Shown in pieces: positions 44,769-55,323 of a stretch of DNA of 57,589 bases (within the stretch, counting starts at the first letter, position 1; each line of letters begins with the position of its first letter). The stretch is taken from NCBI RefSeq assembly GCF_000204055.1, contig NW_006768811.1, positions 113,735 to 171,323 on the forward strand. The letters are read 5' to 3'. A program made the position numbers and the translations under genes. The stretch comes from Melampsora larici-populina 98AG31. Lineage: Eukaryota; Basidiomycota; Pucciniomycetes; Pucciniales; Melampsoraceae. The notes beneath the pieces are model-generated. The model saw nothing but the letters and a program-made list of their open reading frames with translations. It had not been told where the DNA came from and made no database searches.

Positions 44769-45791
44769 TGAAGTTACCTCCCACACGGCACTGGGGATGA
44801 ATTATTCATGAGGATGGCCTGTCGGAATGCCAGCGTTCCTGACTCGGGCAACTGACATGAACCCAAGGCCGCTTGCAACTCAAATGATCTATGAATGTTT
44901 TGAATGTTAAAACTTGATCTCAGGAAGACTTCTGTTAAGCCAGCTATCAATATTCCAATGAATAAAACAGTAAAAGTACCTTTGTTCCTATTTCCTCCTA
45001 TCGTTTCACTAGAGCTCTCGAATTAACAAAACCCAATCGATGCTCAAAAATCTGTTGACCTTGACATTCAATTTGTGTGCTTTGAATTGCTCTGGTTGTT
45101 CTTATCCTAAATGTCTACCTGTAAAAACCTGCATGAGGCACTTCAACTGTTGTAGCAACACAAAAACCCCGCCGCTGTGAAGTGGGGCAGTGCGGTAGTG
45201 GAGCTGGGGTTGCGCCGCAGGCTAAGTCTGACAATACCTCACCAGGGTGACCCTGCTCCACAGCGTGGTTTTGACTGAGGTATGACCTGATAACTTTTAT
45301 AGAAGTTCAATCAGGTCTTTGCTCAGGAAACACTTGAGAGCAAAATGGAAAGGACTCAAACCTTTTATAGAAGTTCAATCAGAACTTTACTCAGGAAATA
45401 CATCTGTACGTGAAATTTGCGTCATGTGCGCAAAATTTCATTGGACTTTGGTTGCCACACCATTAACTTATACAGCCAATTATATAGGACCTGTAACTAC
45501 CCTGGAGTTTGCATTACGTTAGACAGCCTTGGGGGCAACCCTATGTATTGGTCCCCCAAGGTCTGGACATCACCCATGATTTCCCCAGCCACACCTTCAC
45601 TGTCTCTTGCTTGCTCCCAAATCTCTGGAGCTTCCAATCCTGGTCATTTGATTCTGGTCCAGTAGTCCTCCTTGTTGGTTCTCAGCCAATTTGTCTAGCC
45701 ATGTACCTAATCACCTTTCTAACTTGCAAAACCTTGGAGCATTTGACTAAGGTAAGATTCTCCTGCTTGTCTCTTCTCAGCTCCACCATAG
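44769..45791. other. Intergenic, no gene; small direct repeat
   Basis: A 43-bp direct repeat beginning ACTTTTATAGAAGTTCAATC or CCTTTTATAGAAGTTCAATC lies at about 45298-45340 and 45362-45404. A palindrome CAGGGTGACCCTG lies near 45246. No coding region is supported. Confidence 0.45.
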
Positions 45792-45997
45792 CACTGCCAA
45801 CATAGATGCCTTGGGTTGAGAAATCCAAGGCATTAATGGAGGCAAATCCTTGGACAGACCTTGTCCAGGGTTTCTATCCAAGGTATCCTTTTGCGCTGAG
45901 AATTACCCTGGATCAAAACCTTGGGAAGCTTCTGTCCAAGGATTGGCATCCAAGGATACCTCAGATTGAAAAATACAAGGTAAATATGTTGGCAGGG
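45792..45997 (+). mobile_element. CACTA-like MITE, 206 bp, copy B (CpG-depleted)
   Basis: Begins CACTGCCAACATAGATGCC, ends TATGTTGGCAGGG, and is flanked by TAG on both sides (45789-45791, 45998-46000). Same length as and homologous to 23935-24140. Where copy A has CCGAGG or CCTCGG, this copy mostly has CCAAGG or CCTTGG, the products of C-to-T change at CpG. Confidence 0.9.
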
Positions 45998-46000
45998 TAG

Positions 46001-46650
46001 CTGACCACCTTGGCATAGTTCCAGAAATGAGGGTTCAACCTGTGTGGCCCGGAAAATACAATGTCAGCACAGAGGTTTTAGCTGTCCAGCGTGAAGGGAA
46101 GACATTCAAAAAGGTTGGATCACTATTAAAGTCAACTGTTAGTCCACGCACCATCTTGAAATGACATGTGCTTCATCAACAAACGGTGTCTGTTGTCTAG
46201 AACCCTGCCAAAAACAATCAACTTGGGAGGCACACCAAGCTGTCAGATGAAGACTGGGACTTCATGCTGGAATTACTGAATGGTAATTACCTAGACCAAT
46301 ATCGACATGTGGTCTACCATTGCACTGGCACATGGAATTCCCTCAATATCGTTGCAAACAATCTCAAAATCCGCCTCAACTTCACCCTCAAAAAATTGCA
46401 AATGGTCTGTCTCAATGAATTTGGGGCCTTTGAAGTCCTTGGATTTGAAAGTCAACGCTCTGCCAAAGTTGCAACACATTTGGGGTGGCTGTCACACCAG
46501 GAACAAAAATGCAATTAGTAATTTTTGTGAGACTGAAGGGAGATTAATCAAAGTGCTGGAGTCCATACAACAAGCAATAAAGCTGATTCAGAGCATATGA
46601 TGATATCTCTCAGACTTTTGCTACAAGTATTGTTTACGGATTATATGCTA
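46001..46650. other. No supported gene
   Basis: Overlapping short frames at 46264-46600, one with a plausible but unknown composition. No family recognised. Confidence 0.35.
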
Positions 46651-46690
46651 CTAGCAAATCAGTGGCGGGCGCTGCGGTTAAAGGTTCCAA
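46651..46690 (-). mobile_element. Helitron 3' terminus, minus-strand element extending right
   Basis: On the minus strand: CGCAGCGCCCGCCACTGATTTG then CTAG before host T, cut here into GCAGCG-CC-CGCCAC plus TGATTTG. The hairpin is partly decayed compared with the other three ends. The body extends to the right; the 5' end was not found. Confidence 0.65.
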
Positions 46691-47574
46691 TCAACTCTGA
46701 ATTAGTATCTGACATCATGTTACTTATCAACGCTCAGGCCAATCGTAACTTTGGTCACAGTTCTAATTTCTGTCACCGCAAAGTCTTTTAACTTACATTG
46801 AGCAACAAAACCAAACATTAAGCTGAAGCTTTACAAACACTAAGTATTAACCATGGAAAACAGGGTGCATGTTGTATTCTCACTCTTGAAATTATCTCCT
46901 GTGGCTGAGAGAATTTTATCATTGACATCTCCTGGACCCGATGAAGTAATCATCAGAAGCATAAATAAAGGCACGGTGACAGGTATGTACCTCACACTTC
47001 AATCCTCTGGATTCCCATCCTAATCAAATATTTGTCACGATGATATACATCTTAGTATTAGATCATACCTCTCAAACGTGCAGCATCTATAACCGACCTT
47101 TGAGTGTCTGACTCATGCCATCGAATAGGCAAAATTGATCTGCTCACCCATAATTACCCTTGTGTTATTGTCACAAAGAGTGTACTTCTCAGTCTCTTCA
47201 TTGCTATCTTCCAATTGAACTCATGCATACTTTGATATGATTGACCCATTTACCAATCTTGTAACTCACTACATCGTGAAGTGTCACACAATACTGTGCT
47301 ACTCAACATGTTTCTCATATCCCCACAATGATCTTGATGGAAAACATTAGCGGCGAAATCTTTTGAGATAGGGGCATGACACTCATCCCTTTGATTAACC
47401 AACACACCCGCTACCGTTATGTATTATCTAGAACCGTAACCTATCCCGAAAGAGGTTCTGACATCCAATCACAAACTCGGTGTGATTTCAGTTACAATTT
47501 ACAGGAATTACTCAATCATCACAGCTTTTAAGTGATCTGCGCTCATTGGTTAAGCCACTATGTCGATGCACATG
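46691..47574. other. Helitron body or flank, no gene seen
   Basis: No supported coding region or repeat. Confidence 0.4.
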
Positions 47575-48747
47575 ATATCATTCCATAGAACCAAGGGGCC
47601 CATGATTTGCAATGGTGTCCGCTATACCCTGTGAGCGGCACATCGCAGGGCTCAGACATTTGACACCATTGCTACAAAAATAATCACTCACCATCAGATC
47701 TTTGTAAGATAATTGACGTCTGAAATGACAGTCTAAGCCATACACCTTGAACATCTTGGCAAGCTTCGGATTGTGCACTGGAACCGCGTTACACGGTACA
47801 AAGATGATATTCTTGAACTTCTTAGGTGTTTTGAGGTAGGCTTGGTTGTGGTCACTTAACATCAACCACCAATAATTGCCTGAATGATAATACCCCGTGA
47901 TTAAAACTTCCATGTTTCAAAAAAACCTTGATTCTAGCCACGCAAGGTCTCCTTGCACACTGGCCGAGTTAATAGTTTGAACCACTCAAAGTTGCGGAAG
48001 CACCGTATCATTAACGCTCACAGGCAATAATTCAGGAATCGCTTCCGCGAACAGAATCTGAAGTGACTTCTGAAGTGATAAGACTAAGTCCGCCGGGTGA
48101 TCATAATCGATATGTGGTGTATATTCTAGACACTTGATATTTTGTGAGTGGTCCTTGAAAAGGTCCGTGATGGCATCTAAGTTATGAGGATTACATGCAA
48201 CTGATAAATGGTCCAGATGAGCTAGCGATCCTGATTTAAGGTCCAAGCGCTGTAATGACTTGACTTCGAGGGTTAATGAGCGCAGATTGTTGGTCGCCAT
48301 GAACAAATCCTCTAGAGAATCTGCATTGTTTATATGACCTTCACATGAGCTACCTATGATCACTAAACACTGAAGGTCTTCGACATGTTTGATCACATTT
48401 ATCAAGCTTGGTGCAAATCCTACTGACACATCGAACTTGAATCTCAAACCTGTCAAACTGTTACGGCACAACTTGATGACTTGTTCCACGTCCATCATCC
48501 GGTTTGAAGAGTAATCATGATGGATTGGACCAAAGCTAAGTTTTGAGTGGACGGAGTTAGGCATTTTCTGGAATCGGTTCATTGTGCGCTCTAGATTGGC
48601 ATAAGATAAACCCTCAAAGGAGACACACGTCATCTGAGACATGGTAGAGATTACATATGAATTGTTCCACGTTTTGGCAAACCCGGTGATCATGATTGGC
48701 AAGGTTAACTGTAGGCACCAAAGCACAAAGGGTACTACCGCAATCAC
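47575..48747 (-). pseudogene. F-box/LRR-like protein of a rust-type family, broken
   Basis: The minus strand encodes leucine-rich-repeat-like segments: TCVSFEGLSYANLERTMNR, RFKFDVSVGFAPSLINVIKH, LQCLVIIGSS, LRSLTLEVKSLQRLDLKSG and LDHLSVACNPHNLDAITDLF. The downstream part (47913-47578) continues EVLITGYYHSGNYWWLML and KNIIFVPCNAVP. Between them the same frame contains two TGA stops (after VLPQL and after ESRFF), the first likely a former CGA arginine. The open frame begins at a GTG, and further N-terminal sequence lies in another frame, so the 5' end is damaged too. Fungal proteins of this layout often have an F-box at the N-terminus, but none is visible. It lies inside the presumed 46651 Helitron. 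Confidence 0.5.
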
Positions 48748-48837
48748 CCAGGCTTTGTTGATTAATCACAATTTGAGCAGTTCTGAAACCAATGAGCATT
48801 TTAGGTATTGGCCGTCAGCCGTGTTGCGTGGTTTGAG

Positions 48838-49112
48838 GCAACACCCACGCCACACCGCTAAAACCCCAATTTTCACGAGCGTAGTGATGGAGCGCTGTGA
48901 AAGAAAGTCATTCGCTACGCTATACTCTTGGAAGCGCTAGGGAGTTTTCAGAGCGCTGCGGGTTTAAAAATCGCTCCGCATCACTATCGCTCAATCTCAC
49001 CGCGGGTAGCGCCTCAGAGTGTTTTATTGGAGCGCTATGGGGTTCTCAGAGCGAAAAAATTGCTTCGCTCCACTAACGCTCAATCTCACAATCAGAAGCG
49101 CCTCGGAGTGAG
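48838..49112. repeat. GAGCGCT/AGCGCTC-saturated stretch
   Basis: Dense GAGCG and CGCTC motifs on both strands. Two units of about 85-95 bp (48930-49020 and 49029-49112) share CAGAGCG, CGCTCAATCTCAC and AGCGCCTC(A/G)GAGTG. It lies some 270 bp beyond the second hAT transposase and may be its subterminal repeat array. Confidence 0.75.
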
Positions 49113-49383
49113 GCAAAGCCTTTTTTTTGTTCAAGCCATATGTATTACTTATGTGTATCATGGTAAGCTATAGAGTGGGGATGAAAAGAAGAGCGCGCAC
49201 AACTCATTTTGAGATTGTTGGTGGTTTTTTAAGATCTTCCTGTATCGATTGAAACATATCAAAAGGAAAAAAAAAGCGCACACAGGTGTTTTTGAAGGTT
49301 TTTTGAATCTTTAAAGGTAAAATTGAGATCTTCTTGTATTGATTGAAACATATAAAAAGAAATAAGATGAGACAATAGTGAAA

Positions 49384-51930
49384 TCATTTTTTACTAGTCT
49401 TTTTGCTAGTAGTTTCGTAAGCTTTAAGATATGCTGCAGCATCAGCAAATAGACCTGATAGTGTAATGTTGGATTTCAACCACTTGCGTGCACTGACCAG
49501 CATCTGGATCGCCTTTGCTGTTAAAGACGCACGAGAAGGGACTGCAATATCAGCCGCAGAAGAGAAAGTTCTCTCGCAAGGGCAAGAGGTGCCCGATATG
49601 CCAAGATAATCACGAGCAAGTGTTGCAAGGACCGGGAAATCTCTCTCGTGCTCCTATATGTAGTTACATAAAATCAGAAATGATATTGATTTTGTAGAGA
49701 TAGTGAAATGAGAAACTTACTCTCCACCAGTCTAGCTCAGACTGACCGGGAAGCAACAAATGAGCCCCATCGACGTAATTGCCACGTTCCTCACTGCGTT
49801 TATTGTGAACAGATTGGGCTGGGAGAGGTGAGATCAGGTGAAGTTGAAGTAGCTTGATCATTTTCTGAAGTTGAGTTGATGGGATCTTCAACCCATTTCG
49901 CCAGAGCACCTTCAAAGGCATTGATAAAAAGCTGCTTGGCTTGAACAGTGTCTTCAGGATAGTTGAGGTCGAAAAAACAGGTACAAAATCGGGGATTGAG
50001 AACTGTAGATAAAACGATCACATCGGAAGCAACTGCTTCTGCTTGACATCCCTCGAGTTTATACAACATCGATTCGATCATAACCTTGAGGTCAGGATCA
50101 TCACAAACATGCATAAGGTTGTCAAGTTCGAGAACCATTCGAGAGTATTTGGCTAATAAGATGCAGCCGGTGGGGGAGTCGCCCTCCATTCTTTTTGTGG
50201 CATATAAAAATACCTACAAACAGTGAATTAGAGGTCAATAAACATATTGAACACATCAAAACAAGCAAGAGGAGAGCAAAAGTAACTAACCTCTAGTATC
50301 TTAACCAGGCTCTCAATGGAGTCCCATTCGTCAGCAGTGATGTGGATGCCCTGATAGTATCGAGTTTTGCGGTCACTGAGAAGAATGGTGTCGACGACCT
50401 ACAGAACAATTTGATAAGGAGAGGAGTCAGAAACAGAGAGATAGTGAGAAAGAAGATATAGAATAGACTTACATCTCGGGCATCACTCAGACGTTTGAGG
50501 TAGTCAGCGTCCACGTTCCAACACACACCCCATCCAGATATAGGGGAACGACCTTGGTAGTCCAACTGCTTTGCTTTGGCCAAGAACTCTTGCCTTCTGG
50601 CAGAGCTCCTGGTACAAAGTCCGTTAAAATTTTTGGCCTAAACAAAAATATAGATAAGACAAGAAAAAAGAGAGATGAAGGTAAGAGTGAAAAAAGATTA
50701 AACACATACCTTTTTGACTGCACGAGCCACATCAGAGATCGGAATTCCACCATCTTCAGAACCAGAATCCAAAGAGTCAACATCAGGAAGATGATCCGGA
50801 TCGTCATCAGGATCAGCTTTGTATTCCTCGTCTTTGGAAGAGTGCAATTCCACGTTTTCATCCCCGTCATTCAACACCATAGTCGGGTTTGGTAATGTGA
50901 CACCTGGTGAAGTGGTGGGCTTGATGTGACCAGCACACATACCCAGAGACTTGAGACCGGATTTGACTACCAGGCCAATCTTATGAGTATAACACTTAAC
51001 CTGGTTGGCCGAAGAATCCCATTCGACAGAATCTTGAACGTCTAGGAACATAGACGATAGCTCCTGAGCCATGGTAGCATTGGAACTAGCCAAATTGGTT
51101 GTTTGAGCTAGCATGTATACAAAGGAATGTTACCATTTAGTTTTGATTGAAAAAATTAAGAAAGAGAAATTGAGAAAAAAAGATGAGAGACATATCTTTT
51201 TGTGTAACCCATTGGCAATCAAAAAACGTCCAACTGGCTGGGCAAGAAGACGGCCAGTGTGGTGCCAGGTGGATAGTTTGGAACCTCCAATTGTCGTCAA
51301 CATAGGTAGCCGACACCCCAATAAAGGCTTTACGACAACCCTTTGTGGTCCATACATCGTAGATGAGACAAAACTTGCCTTTGTTAACCTAATGATATCA
51401 ATAACAATTGAATGATGATCAGCTTATGATTAAAAATTTCAGATCAAGTATATAATGACCGCACTTACTTGAAGTTTGTGAATCACAGCTTGAGAGAGCT
51501 CCTTATAGACTTTCTTGGCTGTCTGGGCTGCCCAGGTGGTGCCTCAAATGGTGGCCTGTCGATTTGAAAGTCTGAAAGCAGCTCTGAGAGGGGGATCATT
51601 GAATTGAGAGAACGGGAGAGCATGTCGTAAGAGCCAAATGACTAGGACATGATTGAGAAGTTCGACACTGAAGGTCGATTGAGAGAGGAAGGAATCTAAG
51701 GTCACTTTCGGGTTGGCAGAGGCAACTCAAACGGTATCGTCCTGTTGCTGTTTCCAAGTGCGAGGCAGTTCGTGTCCGTCCTTGATTGCAAGATGTTGTT
51801 TGGGACATGCTGGTCAATCTTTACCCCCATCTCGATGTGAGTATAAGTTATAATAACTACGCCTGCCTCTGGTGAAAAAGCAAAGGCAGTAGCGACACTT
51901 GTATCTACGTGGATCATTACCACTCTAAGT
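49384..51930 (-). pseudogene. Second hAT transposase, multi-exon
   Basis: The minus strand carries, from the N-terminal side: a BED-like finger (YKCRYC..., YNLYSHRDGG, ACPKQHLAIKDGHELP) around 51920-51730; LSQAVIHKLQ and VNKGKFCLIYDVWTTKGCRK (around 51480-51340, first catalytic Asp); KCYTHKIGLVV (CxxH-like) at 51114-50698 with an acidic linker; ATKRMEGDSPTGCILLAKY at 50189; and the C-terminal dimerisation part DFPVLATLARDYLGISGTSC with PCERTFSSAAD, ending at 49384. At least six pieces are separated by intron-like gaps with GT-AG ends. I did not resolve every junction, and the BED region needs frame changes, so it may be broken. It is only distantly related to the hAT at 40534-42759. Confidence 0.68.
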
Positions 51931-53373
51931 GAATCAAAAAGTCAGCAAAACAATGGGAATGAATAAAATAAAAAGAATGGATATAGTAATTGAACACACC
52001 TCGCCTTTCACGTGGATAGGATCTTTGTAATGATCCAAGAGTTGAGCTTCCAACAAGTGATCACAAGATAATTTGTTGGTGAAGGTTAAGGGATTCTACA
52101 TTGTATATGGCCAACAATTTGCTCCTTCCAACGTCAACTGATATGTGCAAATCAAATAGCAAGGCTAATCAAGTATTGTTGCTGAATTGATTGATCCCAT
52201 AGGGACATTTTTGTCTTTGATTATGAGGAATTCAAAGCTTTTTGAGCATAAGGTGGACCAGGAATCATCAATTTTCATCTTCAACCAATGTTGAAATCTT
52301 GATTTAAAATTCAGATTGTCAACTCAACTCAAATCTTGAAATCATCAGATTCAATTACATTGTACCTCATTAAGAAAATCATGATTATTGAACAAGTCTG
52401 GATGTAAGCATAGCTTTGATGAGATCTGTTTGAGTGTCCAATAGGTTATGAAATGGAGCATGCCAAACACTAAATTGTTAAACACTTTATATCTCATTTC
52501 ACTGTTGAGTTGAGCTTAGATTTCTTTGTCAATGTATGGAATCATCATCAATTCATCTTTGAAGTAAACATTCACAATTTGGTATCTTCATATTTTGAGT
52601 TGAAAAATTTCACATTGAAACTCAACCCAAACATCCCATATTTAATTGCATCCCTTTGGCTTTGCATTCTGGTTCTCAAGTCTCATGATAGTATTGTTGA
52701 TATGATTGTTTTGATGATCATCCAAGAAGACCAGATAACCAACCTGCATCATCTCACAAAGATAATTGATCTTGCAACACTTGACAGATTTGGATGTTGT
52801 AGGATTCATCTGTGACCATGTAAAATACCATTCTAAACTGGTAAATCTATCTGATAATGTAAGACCTGATAATCCCATATCTGTACCTTGGTTTCTACTG
52901 ATGTTTGCATAGTACCTAGAGATTTCACTCCACTGCTTTTTTATGGGTATACACCTACACTCTGTAAAATACCTTGTAGCTCGTTGACGTGCACACACAA
53001 CAAGATTTGAAAAAAAAGCAAAATGTTTTGTTGAACTAGGTGTGGGAAAAGCAGCTTGGACCTGCATATTTGTCTCACAAAGGGCTTGCTTTCTGAGCAC
53101 CTGGACAAAGGGATAGTCTTTGGATCCAAAGATCTGTTTGAAGGGAAAGTCTTTGGATCCAAATACCTGTTCAAAACTTCTAACATTCCTCTATGACTTT
53201 CTTTTTGTGTGTGCACGTCGATGTGCTACCAAGAAGTTTACACAGTGCTAGAAATTTGAACCTTTCTCTTTAACTTAGTGATAGCATGCATCATGTTTGA
53301 GCTTGAGTAATATATGAACAACTTCTAATAGCATTGCCAACACTTGGTATCTCCAGTAAGCTCAGAACATGAA
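51931..53373. other. Presumed body of the Helitron ending at 53402, no gene
   Basis: AT-rich. A segment near 52640-52690 resembles 13260-13340 of the 7928-13861 Helitron. About 110 bp before the end, AGCATGCATCATG and TAGCATTGCCAACA echo the same position in that element. Confidence 0.4.
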
Positions 53374-53403
53374 ATGGTGGCGCCCGCCGCCTAATATGCT
53401 AGT
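53374..53403 (+). mobile_element. Helitron 3' terminus, plus-strand
   Basis: GGTGGCG-CC-CGCCGCC hairpin, seven bases (TAATATG), CTAG, then T. It is the counterpart of the end at 13861. The 5' end was not located. Confidence 0.8.
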
Positions 53404-53864
53404 ATCTGTTTAGTACTCCCTGAATTGTCATGATCAGGCCATCACAATATTCCTCAAACATACCAGTACCACACCCAGGAGTTCACTCAATGACCCACTA
53501 TCCTTCAAATTAGATTTGACCACTCAATTTTCATCACTTAATATCCAACTTCTTAATCTGATCTCCTTCAACTATTGTGAATAGCTCCAATCCAACTCAT
53601 GTATAGTTTGTCTTGATTGCTTTCTGTGATAATTGATTCCCAATGAACTATTCCAACACTACAAGAAGACTACCAAATCACTCAGGGGTCAAACTTGACC
53701 AGTTGGGCTTTGCCTTTGATTTGTGAAGACTTTTGAATGTACTATGCTAATATTATGTGCCTTCTTACTATGCTCATGATAATCCCACCTGGCTCAAATC
53801 ACTAGACCAAAAGATCAACAACTGGTGATAATTACTTGCTAATCCCATCACCTGATTCACCTAG
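53404..53864. other. No gene seen
   Basis: AT-rich intergenic sequence without supported features. Confidence 0.45.
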
Positions 53865-54183
53865 CAACACTGAGACAGCTAATCTACCCGTAGCTGATAG
53901 TGCAAGATAGTGTAGCTAGAAATATGCCGCAAAGCTACAGCTAGCTGGAATCAGCACAAATGAATCCCAGCTACCCTACGCAGAGTCCCAGAAAATCTCC
54001 AGCTAACCAAATTTTGGCCCTGTAGTGTAGTGTAGAGGCACAAAACTCAGCTACAGTAGCTCATAGCGTAGCGTAGCTTGACAAGTTACACTATCATAAA
54101 GGTCAGATCTGTGTTAACTGCATACAGTTACGCTACATACAAAATGCATGGTAGCGTGTTGTAGCGTAGCCGTCTCAGTGTTG
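53865..54183. mobile_element. hAT-like MITE, 319 bp, GTAGC-rich
   Basis: Inverted ends CAACACTGAGACAGCTA and CAACACTGAGACGGCTA (one mismatch in 17), flanked by direct repeats CACCTAG (53858-53864, 54184-54190). The interior is full of GTAGC/GCTAC on both strands. There is no coding capacity. Confidence 0.85.
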
Positions 54184-54190
54184 CACCTAG

Positions 54191-54779
54191 AAGCAATTAG
54201 CACTCTCAAACTACACAGAGCCTTCCACAAAAATACATGGTTCACATAATGGTTCTTGCTTCCATCAACTGTGCAGCTTACCAACCCACTTTCAACATTT
54301 TTTAGCCTTCTTTAGTCGTCAAAATTCAAAACAGTCATTGTTTTACAATCAAACTGTTGAAGCAGGTGTCTATTTTTGGCTCAAAAATTCAAAATAAACA
54401 AAAGAAGATGTGATTGAAAGTATTTTTGACCTTCTTCACTTTAAAAGTGGATTGATCTATTGTTGTCTACTGTTTGTATGGAGTTTATACCTCATCTGCT
54501 GTACACAATATCATGGATCAAACATACCACATTCTAAGTTTTGAGTTGATGATAGTTTAAAGGGAAAAGAACAAAAGCAGTATGGTTACAACATGACATC
54601 AAACACATTGAGCTATAGGATATTTCAGTGCTGACTAAGCCAGCGAAATGTGTGGCAAACCAAAATATGTAGAGGAAATTGAAAGGATTACATTGAGCTA
54701 AAGGCAAAGGCAGCGTACATACAGTCCTAATATGGTGCTAGGACAGTAAACATTGTTTGGTGCAGGCAATCACAAGGCA
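54191..54779. other. No gene seen
   Basis: No supported feature. Confidence 0.45.
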
Positions 54780-55323
54780 ATACTAGAGGGTGGCGGGCCA
54801 CCCACTACTCGGGGGTGGCAGGCCGCCCAGTACCTCGTTCTGAATTGTAACTTTCTGTTATAACTTGTCAATTACATGCTTATACATAACTATGCTAGTA
54901 GTGAGGGTTGTATCTTTTAGTCATCTAGAGCTGTCCACGTTGTACTCTTTTCCCTCATACTGCAATCTCGTTATACTACCTAGGGTATCATCATCACCGT
55001 ATTCACTGCGCAATCAGCTCATAACATATTGCAGTATCACCTTATCGCAGCCGATACCGATTAATCGAACAATCCCCAGATCAGAATACGAACGAATCAA
55101 AATTGTTAGTAATAACCTTAAATCAGTTGAATCAAATTAGAATTTAGAATATCTGCAAGAACGAAGAAGAAAATTAAGATTAGAAACACAGAGTTGCATA
55201 AGTCAACTACAGAGAACAGTAAACACGGCGAACTTCACAGTATCGGACGAACAAAGTTCGGAATCTTCAGCTCATACAGCACCCAATCACGAATCAGATC
55301 TAGAGAACCCCGTAAACGCCAAG
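54780..55323 (+). other. 5' leader (possibly LTR) of the Ty3/gypsy element
   Basis: Non-coding sequence upstream of gag. It starts near a GC-rich imperfect tandem (GGGTGGCGGGCCACCC / GGGTGGCAGGCCGCCC at 54786-54830). An LTR would be expected here, but the right end of the element is outside the window, so LTR limits and primer-binding site cannot be set. Confidence 0.4.

Noticed and set aside
46651..53402. A single element bounded by the two Helitron ends
   Set aside because: Both are 3' ends in opposite orientation; a Helitron has one 3' end, so they must belong to two elements.
55013..55035. Helitron 5' start similar to TCATAACAT
   Set aside because: The match is short and lies in the gypsy leader without a corresponding 3' end.
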